64,000 nucleotides of DNA, from contig NZ_JNZD01000009.1 of NCBI RefSeq assembly GCF_000725495.1, forward strand, positions 1 through 64,000. Reading direction: 5' to 3'. This stretch comes from Streptomyces aureus (GTDB taxonomy: Bacteria > Actinomycetota > Actinomycetes > Streptomycetales > Streptomycetaceae). Both the position numbers and the translations under genes were made by a program. The notes below the pieces were generated by a model that had not been told where the DNA came from, ran no database searches, and worked only from the letters and a program-made list of their open reading frames with translations. This document shows, piece after piece, positions 52,191 through 60,857 of the stretch. How positions within the stretch are numbered: position 1 is the first letter of the stretch; each line of letters starts with the position of its first letter.

Positions 52191-52300
52191 TCCCCGACCG
52201 GGGACGACAGAGCGAAGGGGCCTCGGGACAAGAAAAGAACCCGGTACCAGCCGCCAACCGGCCGACCCCGGCCGGCACGACCAGACGAGGAAGACGAACC

Positions 52301-52669
52301 GTGCAACTCGAAGCGCACGCCCCGTCCGTACCGCCTTCCGAAACGATCCCCCCGCCCGGCCTCACGGAGGACTCCACCTTGATCCCCCTCACCGCGCTCA
52401 CCGCGCTCGACGACGCCATCGAGAACCTCGGCGTACCCGTCCCCTGCCGTTCCTACGACCCGGAGGTCTTCTTCGCCGAGTCGCCGGCCGACGTCGAGTA
52501 CGCCAAGTCTCTCTGCCGCACCTGCCCGCTGATGGAGGCCTGCCTCGCCGGCGCCAAGGAGCGGCGTGAGCCCTGGGGCGTCTGGGGTGGCGAGCTCTTC
52601 GTCCAGGGTGTCGTCGTGGCCCGCAAGCGGCCCCGTGGCCGCCCGCGCAAGAACCCGGTCGCGGCATGA
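52301..52669 (+). CDS. wblC: WblC (WhiB7-type) transcription factor
   Basis: A 122-residue iron-sulfur transcription factor controlling intrinsic antibiotic resistance in Streptomyces. The four cluster cysteines are PCRSYDP, LCRTCPLMEAC; the sigma-interaction motif is GVWGG, followed by an AT-hook, RGRPRK, the feature that identifies WhiB7/WblC among Wbl proteins. GTG 52301 has GAGGAAG upstream. Expression is controlled by the promoter and attenuator just upstream. The next gene overlaps its stop by ATGA. Confidence 0.95.
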   Translation: MQLEAHAPSVPPSETIPPPGLTEDSTLIPLTALTALDDAIENLGVPVPCRSYDPEVFFAESPADVEYAKSLCRTCPLMEACLAGAKERREPWGVWGGELFVQGVVVARKRPRGRPRKNPVAA

Positions 52670-52989
52670 ACATCCGAGGAACGATCGACCGCCCCCTGAC
52701 GCACGACCCCAAGAAGCAGGCCCCGATGAAGCCGTCCACGAGCGAGCCCGCAGGCTCCGCGATCTCAGACTTCGCCACCACCGGCGCGACCGACTCGCGT
52801 CAGAACAGGACCCGAGAGATGCAACTCATCCCAGAAGCCCTGGCTCGTGCGCATATGCACGAGCGACTGCACCAGGCCGAGCGGGAACGTCAGGCCGTGC
52901 GCCTGGCGGCCGCTCGCCGCATGCAGCGCCGGGCCGAGCGCGCCTCGATGCGAGCCCGCCGCGCGCTGGCCATGGCGGTCATGCAGTAA
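52666..52989 (+). CDS. small basic protein coupled to wblC
   Basis: 107 residues, possibly only 57: ATG 52666 overlaps the wblC stop (ATGA), but ATG 52819 has AGGA 8 nt upstream and begins MQLIPEALARAHMHERLH, a more typical N-terminus. The C-terminal half is a long basic amphipathic helix (AERERQAVRLAAARRMQRRAERA). No function recognised. Coexpression with wblC makes it a candidate member of the resistance response. A terminator follows. Confidence 0.65.
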   Translation: MNIRGTIDRPLTHDPKKQAPMKPSTSEPAGSAISDFATTGATDSRQNRTREMQLIPEALARAHMHERLHQAERERQAVRLAAARRMQRRAERASMRARRALAMAVMQ

Positions 52990-53047
52990 TCGGCGCCCAT
53001 CGCCGTAGCAGCCGTTGCAGTCGCAGCAGTACCAGGCAGTGAATCCC

Positions 53048-53079
53048 GCGGGGGCCGGTCCGAACGGACCGGTCCCCGC
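53048..53079 (+). terminator. terminator after the wblC operon
   Basis: GCGGGGGCCGGTCCG (53048-53062) pairs with CGGACCGGTCCCCGC (53065-53079) with one G-T pair. GC-rich; no T-tract. Confidence 0.7.
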
Positions 53080-53128
53080 AGTGCGTTGCACCGGGCGAAC
53101 CGAGGGCGGCGGGGTTATCGTCGCCAGA

Positions 53129-53353
53129 GTGACGAGTCTTCCCGAAGACAGTGACAGCACCGGCCCCGCATCCGAGTCCGAGGCGGACGAAGCCGAGAAG
53201 ATCGTGTGCGCCCGCTGCGGGACCGCGGCCACGGGCCCCCGGCCGACCTGGACCTGTTCGGTCGAGAACGGCACCCGCCAGTACTTCTGCGACGACTGCG
53301 CCCGCGCCCATCTGAGAGCGATCGAGGGCCGCCTCGACTCGGCCTGGTGGTAA
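53129..53353 (+). CDS. 74-residue zinc-finger-like protein
   Basis: A small protein with two CxxC-type pairs: IVCARCGTA and YFCDDCARAHL, plus a central TWTCSVENG; these suggest a zinc knuckle. The N-terminal 20 residues are acidic. GTG 53129 has TATCGT 7 nt upstream and no ribosome site, so it may be leaderless. I do not recognise a named family. It resembles short putative zinc proteins of streptomycetes. Confidence 0.7.
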   Translation: MTSLPEDSDSTGPASESEADEAEKIVCARCGTAATGPRPTWTCSVENGTRQYFCDDCARAHLRAIEGRLDSAWW

Positions 53354-53492
53354 CCCGGCCGGGCTACCACCCGCCCCGGCCGGCTCTCACCCGCCCGGCC
53401 CCGGCCTGACCACCTGCCGGTCTCCGGCCTGAGCACCTGCCGGCCTCGGGCCTGATCACCTGTCGGCCCCCGGCCCGACCGGCGACGCGGCC
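53354..53492. repeat. degenerate 27-bp repeats
   Basis: Three copies of a CACCTGYCGG..TCNGGCCTGA pattern occupy the gap between convergent genes (about 53408-53480). No function seen. Confidence 0.5.
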
Positions 53493-54905
53493 TCAGGCCT
53501 CGGCGGCCGACATCTCCTCGCCCAGTTCCCCGTCCTCCAGCTCACCCTCGGGCTCGTCCTCCAACTTGTCCCCGAGCTCGTCCTCCGGTACGAACCCCGG
53601 CAGCCACTCCTCCAGTTCGTCCCGCAGCCGGACCGTCGCGCCGAGCTGGCACAGGACGCCTATGGTGCTCAGCGTCACCCGGTGTATGAGGAGATAGGAG
53701 GGCGGCAGGTTCAACTGCCGGCCCAACTGGTGCGCGGGAGAACGCGGGTCGGCGATGCGGGCGGCCTGGCTGCGCATCCAGCCCCGGGTGAAGGTGAACT
53801 CGTCCGCCTCTGCCGGTTCGATGATCGGCAGCAGATAGTCCAGGACGGCGTCCGGTTCGAGGTCTATCGACTCCTTCACGAAGCCTTCCGCGCACAGGAG
53901 TTCATAGACCGACTCGGCGTCACCGTCCAGCGTCATGCGCAGGGAGTCGCCGATCGGCTGGGGCAGGCCGCCCGGAAGCCGGTCCACCGTGCCGAAGTCC
54001 AGGACACCGAGGCGCCAGCCGCTCTCCTCGTCGGGCAGGAGACGGAAGTTGCCCGGGTGCGGGTCGGCGTGCAGCAGTCCGGTGCGGGCCGGGCCCGAGA
54101 AGAGGAAGCGGGCCAGCAACTGCCCGGCGCGGTCCCGCTGCTCCGGGGTGCCCTCGTTGATGACCTCCGACAGCGGCACCCCGTCGATCCACTCCGTCAC
54201 CAGGACCTGCTCGCAGTGGTGGACCACCGCGGGCACCCGGACGTCCGGATCGTCCGCGAACTCCTCGGCGTGCGCCGCCTGGGCCTGCGCCTCGAGGCCG
54301 TAGTCGAGCTCCTCGGAGACCCGGTCGCGCAGCTCCGTGATGAGCGGCTTGATGTCCATTCCGGGGATCAGTGGCCCCAGGAGCCTTGCGAAGCGGCTGA
54401 GTTGGGTCAGGTCGGACAGCAGGGCCTCGCCCGCCCCCGGATACTGCACCTTGACGGCGACCTCACGGCCGTCGTGCCACACGGCCCGGTGCACCTGGCC
54501 GATCGAGGCCGCGGCCGAGGGCTTGTCGTCGAACTCCACGAACAACTCGGCCCAGTCCGCGCCGAGCCGCTCCTCCAGAACGGAGTGGACCGTCTGGGTC
54601 GGCATGGGTGGCGCCGCGTCCTGGAGTTTCGTCAGCGCCGCACGATAGGGGCCCGCGATCTCCTCGGGCAGTGCCGACTCGAACACGGACAGTGCCTGCC
54701 CGAACTTCATCGCACCGCCCTTCAGCTCCCCGAGGACCTTGAAGAGCTGCTCGGCCGTGCGCTGCTGGAGTTCGCGGCCGACGATCTCCGCCGACTTCCC
54801 GCCGATCCGCTTCCCGAGTCCCCAGGTCGCCCGCCCGGCGAAGCCGAGTGGCAGCGCGGCCAGTTTGGCAGTCCGGGTGACTGCCTTCCGGGGAAGATCA
54901 GACAT
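53493..54905 (-). CDS. AarF/ABC1-family atypical kinase
   Basis: 470 residues. The ABC1/UbiB motif [21 protein letters not shown], with the conserved KxGQ, is clear, followed by [23 protein letters not shown], and the catalytic-loop [15 protein letters not shown] with [10 protein letters not shown]. The last 35 residues are acidic repeats ([16 protein letters not shown]). Family members support quinone or lipid metabolism and have ATPase-like activity. ATG 54905 has GGAGG upstream and overlaps the ThiF-like stop, indicating coupling. Confidence 0.9.
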   Translation of the reverse strand: MSDLPRKAVTRTAKLAALPLGFAGRATWGLGKRIGGKSAEIVGRELQQRTAEQLFKVLGELKGGAMKFGQALSVFESALPEEIAGPYRAALTKLQDAAPPMPTQTVHSVLEERLGADWAELFVEFDDKPSAAASIGQVHRAVWHDGREVAVKVQYPGAGEALLSDLTQLSRFARLLGPLIPGMDIKPLITELRDRVSEELDYGLEAQAQAAHAEEFADDPDVRVPAVVHHCEQVLVTEWIDGVPLSEVINEGTPEQRDRAGQLLARFLFSGPARTGLLHADPHPGNFRLLPDEESGWRLGVLDFGTVDRLPGGLPQPIGDSLRMTLDGDAESVYELLCAEGFVKESIDLEPDAVLDYLLPIIEPAEADEFTFTRGWMRSQAARIADPRSPAHQLGRQLNLPPSYLLIHRVTLSTIGVLCQLGATVRLRDELEEWLPGFVPEDELGDKLEDEPEGELEDGELGEEMSAAEA

Positions 54906-56088
54906 GCGCCCTCCAGGTCCCAGCAAGCTGTGCCGCGTGCGGCTGTCGCCCTGCCATTGTCTCGTGTGCCTCCGCGTCCTCGGGGGTCCGCTCACCGTTT
55001 GTTTTCGTCACGCTGCCGCAGGCGCATCCGGGATGCGCCGGAACCGGGGTCGCGCGCCATGCGCAGCCGGGCAGCGACGCCTCCCAGCGGGTCCCGGCGC
55101 CGGCGGGCGGATCCCCGTCCAGGAAGGCGAGCGCGTGGCTCGCGGCGAGCCCGGCGACCGCCGAGGCCAGGGCGAGATCGCAGGCGGCCACCCGGCGCCG
55201 CCGCCCGGAGCGCCACTGCGCGACCAGGCGCGGCCAGGCCGGATCGCGGTCGGTGCGCCGCTGGTCCAGACAGCCCGCGCAGCCGGTGTCGCCGGGCAGG
55301 ACCAGCGGGCCCACGACCCCGGTCGCCTCCACGACCCCCGCGTACAGATGGGGTGTCCCCGAGGCGATCAGGCCCTCGGCCGACGCGGGGTCCGGGGCGT
55401 GGACGCCGAGACCGTCCCGGGGAGCGAGGATCACGAGGGACAGTCCGTGCGTGACGTCCCCCGCCCTCTCCCCGGCGGTGGCGCGCGGCGGACGGTCCGG
55501 GGCGGCCCGGCGCACCGCCCGCCGGGCGGCGTCCTCCCGGCGCTCTCCGACGGACTCGGCCGGAAGCCCGCCCGGTGCCACGTCCCACGGCTCGACCCGG
55601 CCGACGTCACGCACCTCGACCTCGCCGACACCCGCGCCCGCGAGCAGCGCGGCCACCGCGACGCCCACCCGGCCGGCGCCCCGCACCTGGACCCGCAGGC
55701 CGCGGCGGACGGCCAGGCGCTCGACCGCCTCGCCCGGGTCGCGGGCGACCAGGGAGAGGGAGGCGAGGTCCGGGCGCAGCCGGTCCATGACCTCCTTCTT
55801 CTCGCGCAGGGCGGCCGCCGCCGGACCGCCTCCGGTCGTGTCGTCCAGGAGACCGGAGGCGGCCAGCCGGTCCACCAGCCGGTCGACGTGGCCGTCCGGC
55901 AGCCCCATCTCGCGGCCCTGCGCCCGCAGCAGCGGCATACCTCGTGTCCCGTCGAGCAGGTCGAGGAAACTGCCCGTCGCCGTGTCCATCGGGCCCAGCA
56001 CCATGGCGTGCGCCGGTGTCATGCCGAACTGCACGGTGTTGAGATCCCGCCAGCCGCGCCGCAGAGCGGGCTTGACCATCGGATGCAT
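54898..56088 (-). CDS. ThiF-like protein with weak E1 motif
   Basis: 396 residues. The N-terminal 80 residues (MVKPALRRGWRDLNTVQFGM, HVDRLVDRLAASGLLDD) resemble a winged-helix or RRE-like leader-binding unit. The central Rossmann part, VQVRGAGRVGVAVAALLAGAGVGEVEVRD, keeps a Gly-rich loop and the acidic end. Zinc cysteines appear in GCAGCLDQR and GCACGS. There is no clear catalytic Cys or the Arg finger of an active E1. ThiF/ocin-like partners of TOMM or peptide modification are a possibility. It overlaps the AarF kinase gene by 8 bp, so they are cotranscribed. Confidence 0.72.
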   Translation of the reverse strand: MHPMVKPALRRGWRDLNTVQFGMTPAHAMVLGPMDTATGSFLDLLDGTRGMPLLRAQGREMGLPDGHVDRLVDRLAASGLLDDTTGGGPAAAALREKKEVMDRLRPDLASLSLVARDPGEAVERLAVRRGLRVQVRGAGRVGVAVAALLAGAGVGEVEVRDVGRVEPWDVAPGGLPAESVGERREDAARRAVRRAAPDRPPRATAGERAGDVTHGLSLVILAPRDGLGVHAPDPASAEGLIASGTPHLYAGVVEATGVVGPLVLPGDTGCAGCLDQRRTDRDPAWPRLVAQWRSGRRRRVAACDLALASAVAGLAASHALAFLDGDPPAGAGTRWEASLPGCAWRATPVPAHPGCACGSVTKTNGERTPEDAEAHETMAGRQPHAAQLAGTWRAHV

Positions 56089-56337
56089 GACCTACCCCCG
56101 TAGATCCTCGTACGTCCCCGTATGTCCCTGTCCGTCCGCCGCGTCACCCCACGGCCGTCCGCCGTGGGCTCCCGCAGCGCGGACCGGATGCCAGCATGCC
56201 CGCGCCCGCCGGAGCCCGCCGAAAGTTGTCCACAGACGCCGCCTTTCGTCGTACGAATCGGACGGGCAGTGTGCGGATCCACATCGAACCGTTCCCGGGG
56301 CGGGACTTCCCCCCTGTACAGCAGGTAACGTCGGGGC

Positions 56338-56934
56338 GTGCCCGCCGACCCACCGCACAGCGCCGCGACATCCATGCGCAGCACGACGAGCCCGCCGCCG
56401 AGCGGCTCGGGGGCGAGCGCGATCGAGGTCCGCAGGAGCGCCCGACGGCGCAGAACGGTCTCCGCGTACCGCGAGGGCGACCGCACCGTCGTCCTCATCC
56501 CCGCCCGGATGTCCGAGGCGGAGGAGAAGCGCTGGGTGAGCGTCATGCTCGACAAACTGGCCGCGCAGGAGAGCCGGCGCGTCCTCGGCGACACCGAGCT
56601 CGCCGAACGCGCCGAGCGGCTGTCGGCCCACTACTTCGACGGCAGGGCCCGGCCCTCGTCGGTGCGCTGGGTCACCAACCAGAACACCCGCTGGGGCTCC
56701 TGCACCCCCGCCGAGGGCAGCATCCGGCTGTCGCACCGGCTGCAGGGCATGCCCGAGTACGTCGTCGACTACGTCCTGCTGCACGAGCTCGCCCATCTGC
56801 TGGTACCCGGTCACGGGCCCCGCTTCTGGCGGCTCCTGGAGGCATATCCGCGCACCGAGCGGGCCCGCGGCTACCTCGAGGGCGTCGTCGCGGCGGACCG
56901 GCTGCCCCACCTTCCCGCGGCACGCGACGAATAG
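56338..56934 (+). CDS. YgjP-like (M48-related, DUF45) metallopeptidase
   Basis: A 198-residue protein with HELAHLLVPGHGPRFWRLLE, the zinc motif HExxH with a third His, and the family N-terminal strand RRTVSAYREGDRTVVLIP. The centre has SVRWVTNQNTRWGSCTP, the other family hallmark. It is cytosolic and no substrate is known. GTG 56338 has TAACGT 6 nt upstream and no ribosome site, fitting a leaderless message. It is divergent from the ThiF-like gene. Confidence 0.88.
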   Translation: MPADPPHSAATSMRSTTSPPPSGSGASAIEVRRSARRRRTVSAYREGDRTVVLIPARMSEAEEKRWVSVMLDKLAAQESRRVLGDTELAERAERLSAHYFDGRARPSSVRWVTNQNTRWGSCTPAEGSIRLSHRLQGMPEYVVDYVLLHELAHLLVPGHGPRFWRLLEAYPRTERARGYLEGVVAADRLPHLPAARDE

Positions 56935-57058
56935 GGGCCGGACCGTCCCGACGGGAGTGTGATTGTGTACCGGCTCTGCACCGGCTTCGTCCACTCCCGG
57001 ACTTTGCGGTTAGCCTGGCGCGACGCACTCGCATCGGGATGGGGGACGGTCGTTACGC

Positions 57059-58750
57059 ATGGCCAGGGAATTCCAACGCGGCCACAAGGCCAAGATCAGT
57101 GACCTGACCGCGGGCACGGATCTGTACGTAGGCGTGCAGATCACCGGCCCCGGACTCACCTTCGACATCAGCTGCTTCGGCCTGGACGCCGACGAACGGC
57201 TCTCGGACGACCGGTACTTCGTCTTCTTCAACCAGCCGAAGTCCCCCGAGGAGTCCATCCAGCTGCTCGGCGCGCAGTCGGGCGACACGGAGTCCTTCCG
57301 GGTCACCCTCGACCGGATTCCGGCGCAGATCCAGAAACTGTCGTTCACGGCGACGATCGACGGCGCCGGACAGATGTCGCAGATCGCCCCCGGATACCTC
57401 CGTGTCGTCGCGGGCGGCGAGGAGGTGGCCCGGTACGCCTTCAGCGGCGCCGAGTTCTCCACCGAACGCGCCGTGATGCTGGGCGACTTCTACCTCAAGG
57501 ACGTCTGGCGTTTCGCCGCGGTCGGCCAGGGCTTCGACGGCGGCCTCGATGCGCTGCTGAAGAACTTCGGCGGCGAGGTCGCCGAGGAGGAGCCGGCCGC
57601 CCCGCAGCCGGGGCCCGCCGCGACGCCCTCCTTCGCCCCGCCCGCCCAGTCCGCCCCCGCGCCCACGTTCGCGGCGCCGTCGGCGCCCGCCCCGGCGCCC
57701 GCGCAGGGCTTCGCGCCGCCCCCCGGCGCCACCCCGCACGCCCCCATGCCCGCGCCCGCGCCGTCGGTGCACGGTGCCCCGACGATCGTGGCGCCCCTGC
57801 ACACCCCGCCGAGTGGCACCGTCCCGCCGCCGGGCCCCGCGCCCTACGGGCAGCCCCCCGGTCCGCCGCCCGGCTACGGCCAGCCCGGCCAGGCCGCTCC
57901 CATGCCGCCCGGTTACGGCCAGCAGGCACCGCCCGCCCCTCCCGGCTACGGGCAGCCCCCGACGGCTCCCCCCGGTTACGGCCAGCAGCCGCAGTACGGC
58001 CAGATCCCGGGCCAGGCACCCGGGCAGTACCCGGGCCAGCCCGGTGCCCCGTCCCCCTACGGCGCACCCCAGGGCGCTCCGCAGGGCGGTGCCGGTGTGA
58101 CCGCCGCGCTGAGCGCCTTCAAGGAGACGCCCACCGGCCAGCGGTGGACCCCCCAGAACAAGAAGCTGATCCGCGTCGACCTCGGCGTCGGCGGCCAGCC
58201 CGTGCTCGCCCGCCAGGGCAGCATGGTGCTCTACCAGGGCAAGGTCGACTTCAGCTACAAGGGCGCCGGATTCGCCGGCCGCCTGGTCGGCAACGCGACC
58301 GGCCAGGAGATGCAGCTGATGCGCTGCACCGGCCAGGGCCAGGTGTTCTTCGCCGAGAACGCCACCCACGTGCACCCCATCGAACTCCAGGGGGACGCGA
58401 TCTGCGTCTCCGCGGAGAACGTCCTCGCCTTCGACGAGTCCCTCCAGTACGAGGTCCGCCGCATCGAAGGACACGGGATCCCCGGGGGCGCCCTGTTCAC
58501 CATGCAGTTCCAGGGGACGGGCACCATCGTCGTCAAGACGCACGGCGCCCCGGTCGTCCTGCCGGTGACGCCCACGACCTTCGCCGACTGCAACGCCGTC
58601 GTCGCCTGGTCCGCCGCCGCACAGGTGATCGTCTCCAGCCAGGTGCGGATGCGCCGCAACGCCTACCCCGGCGACACCGGCGAGAGCGTGAACCTCCAGT
58701 TCCGCGCCGCGCCGGGCAATTTCGTCGTCGTCCAGCCGTACGAGGTCTGA
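57059..58750 (+). CDS. TerD-AIM24 fusion protein
   Basis: 563 residues. A TerD-like domain (about 1-175: GPGLTFDISCFGLDADERLSDDRYFVFFNQPKSP, DRIPAQIQKLSFTATIDGA). A Pro/Gly/Ala-rich linker (about 180-340) of PPGYGQ-type repeats. A C-terminal AIM24 beta-roll domain (about 345-563: DLGVGGQPVLARQGSMVLYQGKVDF, MQFQGTGTIVVKTHG). TerD proteins bind calcium and link to tellurite or stress response. ATG 57059 has GGGGGACG upstream. It leads a three-gene AIM24 cluster. Confidence 0.9.
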   Translation: MAREFQRGHKAKISDLTAGTDLYVGVQITGPGLTFDISCFGLDADERLSDDRYFVFFNQPKSPEESIQLLGAQSGDTESFRVTLDRIPAQIQKLSFTATIDGAGQMSQIAPGYLRVVAGGEEVARYAFSGAEFSTERAVMLGDFYLKDVWRFAAVGQGFDGGLDALLKNFGGEVAEEEPAAPQPGPAATPSFAPPAQSAPAPTFAAPSAPAPAPAQGFAPPPGATPHAPMPAPAPSVHGAPTIVAPLHTPPSGTVPPPGPAPYGQPPGPPPGYGQPGQAAPMPPGYGQQAPPAPPGYGQPPTAPPGYGQQPQYGQIPGQAPGQYPGQPGAPSPYGAPQGAPQGGAGVTAALSAFKETPTGQRWTPQNKKLIRVDLGVGGQPVLARQGSMVLYQGKVDFSYKGAGFAGRLVGNATGQEMQLMRCTGQGQVFFAENATHVHPIELQGDAICVSAENVLAFDESLQYEVRRIEGHGIPGGALFTMQFQGTGTIVVKTHGAPVVLPVTPTTFADCNAVVAWSAAAQVIVSSQVRMRRNAYPGDTGESVNLQFRAAPGNFVVVQPYEV

Positions 58751-58761
58751 GGGAGCCCGTC

Positions 58762-59442
58762 ATGAACCAGCCACTCGCGGGCTTCGCCCCTGCACCCGTC
58801 ACCGCGCGCATGGAGAACCACGGCAATCACATGCTGAAGGTCGCCATGCAGACCGGGAACGACCTCCTCGCGCGCGTGGGGTCGATGGTCGCCTACGAAG
58901 GGTTCGTCCAGTACGAGCCCAACCCGCCCGCCGTACGCCAGATCGCCCGCGACTGGATGACCGGCGAGGGCGCGCCCCTCATGAAGTGCTCCGGCGACGG
59001 CCTGCTCTATCTCGCCGACTACGGGGCGAACGTCGTCGTCATCAACCTCAACGGGGACGCGATCTCCGTCAACGCGACGAACCTGCTCGCCTTCGACGCC
59101 CACCTCACCTGGGGCGTGGAGCGGGTCAAGGGCCTCGCCAAGTTCGCCGGCCAGGGTCTGTGGAACACCAAGATCTCCGGTCAGGGCTGGGTGGCGCTGA
59201 CCTCCCGCGGCAAGCCGATCGTCGTGGACTGCGGCGGCGGCGAGGACGAGACGTACGTCGACCCGGACGCACTGGTCGCCTGGTCCCCGAACCTCAAGGT
59301 GAAGGGCAAGCGCAGCTTCAAGGCGCAGTCGCTGATCGGACGCGGCAGCGGCGAGGCGTTCCAGATGGCGTTCTCCGGGCAGGGCATCGTCGTCGTCCAG
59401 CCCAGCGAGGACAGCACCGACCGCCTCCGGTTCCGGGGCTGA
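58762..59442 (+). CDS. AIM24-family protein
   Basis: A 226-residue single AIM24 domain. Motifs LARVGSMVAYEGFVQYEP, LMKCSGDGLLYLADYG and AFSGQGIVVVQPSED match its neighbours. It starts 11 bp after the TerD-AIM24 stop with GGGAG upstream. AIM24 in yeast supports mitochondrial organisation; bacterial roles are unknown. Confidence 0.88.
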   Translation: MNQPLAGFAPAPVTARMENHGNHMLKVAMQTGNDLLARVGSMVAYEGFVQYEPNPPAVRQIARDWMTGEGAPLMKCSGDGLLYLADYGANVVVINLNGDAISVNATNLLAFDAHLTWGVERVKGLAKFAGQGLWNTKISGQGWVALTSRGKPIVVDCGGGEDETYVDPDALVAWSPNLKVKGKRSFKAQSLIGRGSGEAFQMAFSGQGIVVVQPSEDSTDRLRFRG

Positions 59443-59458
59443 GGGGGAGCAGGACATC

Positions 59459-60214
59459 ATGCAGAGCCCGCTTTTCGGCTACAACGAGCAGCAGACCCAG
59501 GACCGCTACAGCCTGCAGAACTCGCAGATGCTGCGCGTCGTCCTGGAGGGTCACGACGACATCCTCGCCCGCAAGGGCACGATGGTCGCGTACCAGGGAC
59601 TCGTCGAGTTCGACGCCGAGTACCAGAACAGCAGCCAGCACCGCGCGCGTGCCCACACCGGCGAGGGCCTCAGCCTGATGCGGTGCCACGGGCAGGGCAC
59701 GGTCTACCTCGCCAACCTCGGCCAGCACGTGCACGTGGTGGACGTGGACCAGGACGGCCTGACCGTCGACAGCAGCTATGTGCTGGCGATGGACTCCGGA
59801 CTGCACCACGAGGTCATCGCCGTGGACAGCCAGTACGGCATCTCCGGCTCCGGCAAGTACCAGCTCAACATCACCGGGCGTGGCAAGGTCGCGCTGATGA
59901 CCTCCGGGATGCCGCTGATGATGCAGGTCACCCCGGACAAGTACGTCAACTGCGACGCCGACGCGATCGTCGCGTGGTCCACCGGGCTGCGGGTGCAGAT
60001 GCAGGCCCAGACCCACTCCTCCGGAGTGTGGCGGCGCCGCGGCAACACCGGTGAGGGCTGGGAGCTGAGCTTCATGGGCAACGGCTTCGCGCTCGTGCAG
60101 CCCAGTGAGCTGCTGCCGCCGCAGAACGCGGTGATCGGCCAGGGGCTGCGCGCCCAGTACGGCATGGGCCAGCAGGGCGTGCACGCGCAGAACCAGGGCA
60201 ATGTCTGGAGCTGA
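59459..60214 (+). CDS. AIM24-family protein
   Basis: A 251-residue AIM24 protein: LARKGTMVAYQGLVEFDAEYQ, LMRCHGQGTVYLANLG, GISGSGKYQLNITGRGKVALMTSG and FMGNGFALVQPSE. It starts 16 bp after the previous stop and is third in the cluster. The three AIM24 copies suggest a hetero-oligomer. A terminator follows. Confidence 0.9.
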   Translation: MQSPLFGYNEQQTQDRYSLQNSQMLRVVLEGHDDILARKGTMVAYQGLVEFDAEYQNSSQHRARAHTGEGLSLMRCHGQGTVYLANLGQHVHVVDVDQDGLTVDSSYVLAMDSGLHHEVIAVDSQYGISGSGKYQLNITGRGKVALMTSGMPLMMQVTPDKYVNCDADAIVAWSTGLRVQMQAQTHSSGVWRRRGNTGEGWELSFMGNGFALVQPSELLPPQNAVIGQGLRAQYGMGQQGVHAQNQGNVWS

Positions 60215-60273
60215 CCGTTCCGCCGAACGGAGGACGCCGGCCCCCTGAGCAGAGGCACGGGCCGACGAGCACG

Positions 60274-60310
60274 GACGAGGGGCGACCGCCACCGGCGGTC
60301 GCCCCTCGTC
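60274..60310. terminator. bidirectional intrinsic terminator
   Basis: A 17-bp perfect stem (GACGAGGGGCGACCGCC and complement) with an ACC loop between the convergent AIM24 and Nudix genes. Confidence 0.9.
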
Positions 60311-60335
60311 GTGTCGGTGCGGCCCCGGCGAGTGG

Positions 60336-60857
60336 TCACAGCCGGGCGCGGGCCGCCTCCAGGAGCCGGACGACCGAGGTGTCGGCCACCTCGGCGACCT
60401 CGTCGTACCCGAACCAGCGCAGGTCCAGGGACTCGTCGCTGATGGCCTCGACCGCGTCGGCCGGGGCGAGCGCGGCGTACTGGACGTCCAGGTGCCAGTG
60501 GCAGGGCGCCGGGATGGGGTGCCGGTCCAGGGTCACGGGGCCGCCCGGCAGCAGGGTCAGACCCTCGACGCCCGACTCCTCCAGCGCCTCGCGCAGGGCG
60601 GCGTCGGCCAGGGTCGCGTCGCCCGGCTCGCAGTGGCCGCCCATCTGGAGCCACATCCGGAGCTTGCGGTGCAGCGTCAGCAGGACGCGGCCGCGCGAGG
60701 GATCGATCACCAGGGCGCTCGCCGTGAGGTGCCCGGCGTGGCAGGACTTCCACATCCCGTCGGGGTGCGCGGACAGATGGTCCAGATAGAGCCCGCGCAG
60801 CTCTTCCTGGCCCTCGTACCCCTTGAGCACGAGGACCGCGTCGTCGTGCAGACTCAC
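60336..60857 (-). CDS. Nudix hydrolase
   Basis: A 173-residue Nudix protein. The box is GGHCEPGDATLADAALREALEESGVEG, close to GX5EX7REUXEEXGU. ASALVIDPSRGRVLLTLHRKLRMWLQ precedes it. GTG 60857 overlaps the protease stop (GTGA), so translation is coupled. The substrate is unknown; it could be a nucleotide or an isopentenyl-type diphosphate. Confidence 0.9.
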   Translation of the reverse strand: MSLHDDAVLVLKGYEGQEELRGLYLDHLSAHPDGMWKSCHAGHLTASALVIDPSRGRVLLTLHRKLRMWLQMGGHCEPGDATLADAALREALEESGVEGLTLLPGGPVTLDRHPIPAPCHWHLDVQYAALAPADAVEAISDESLDLRWFGYDEVAEVADTSVVRLLEAARARL

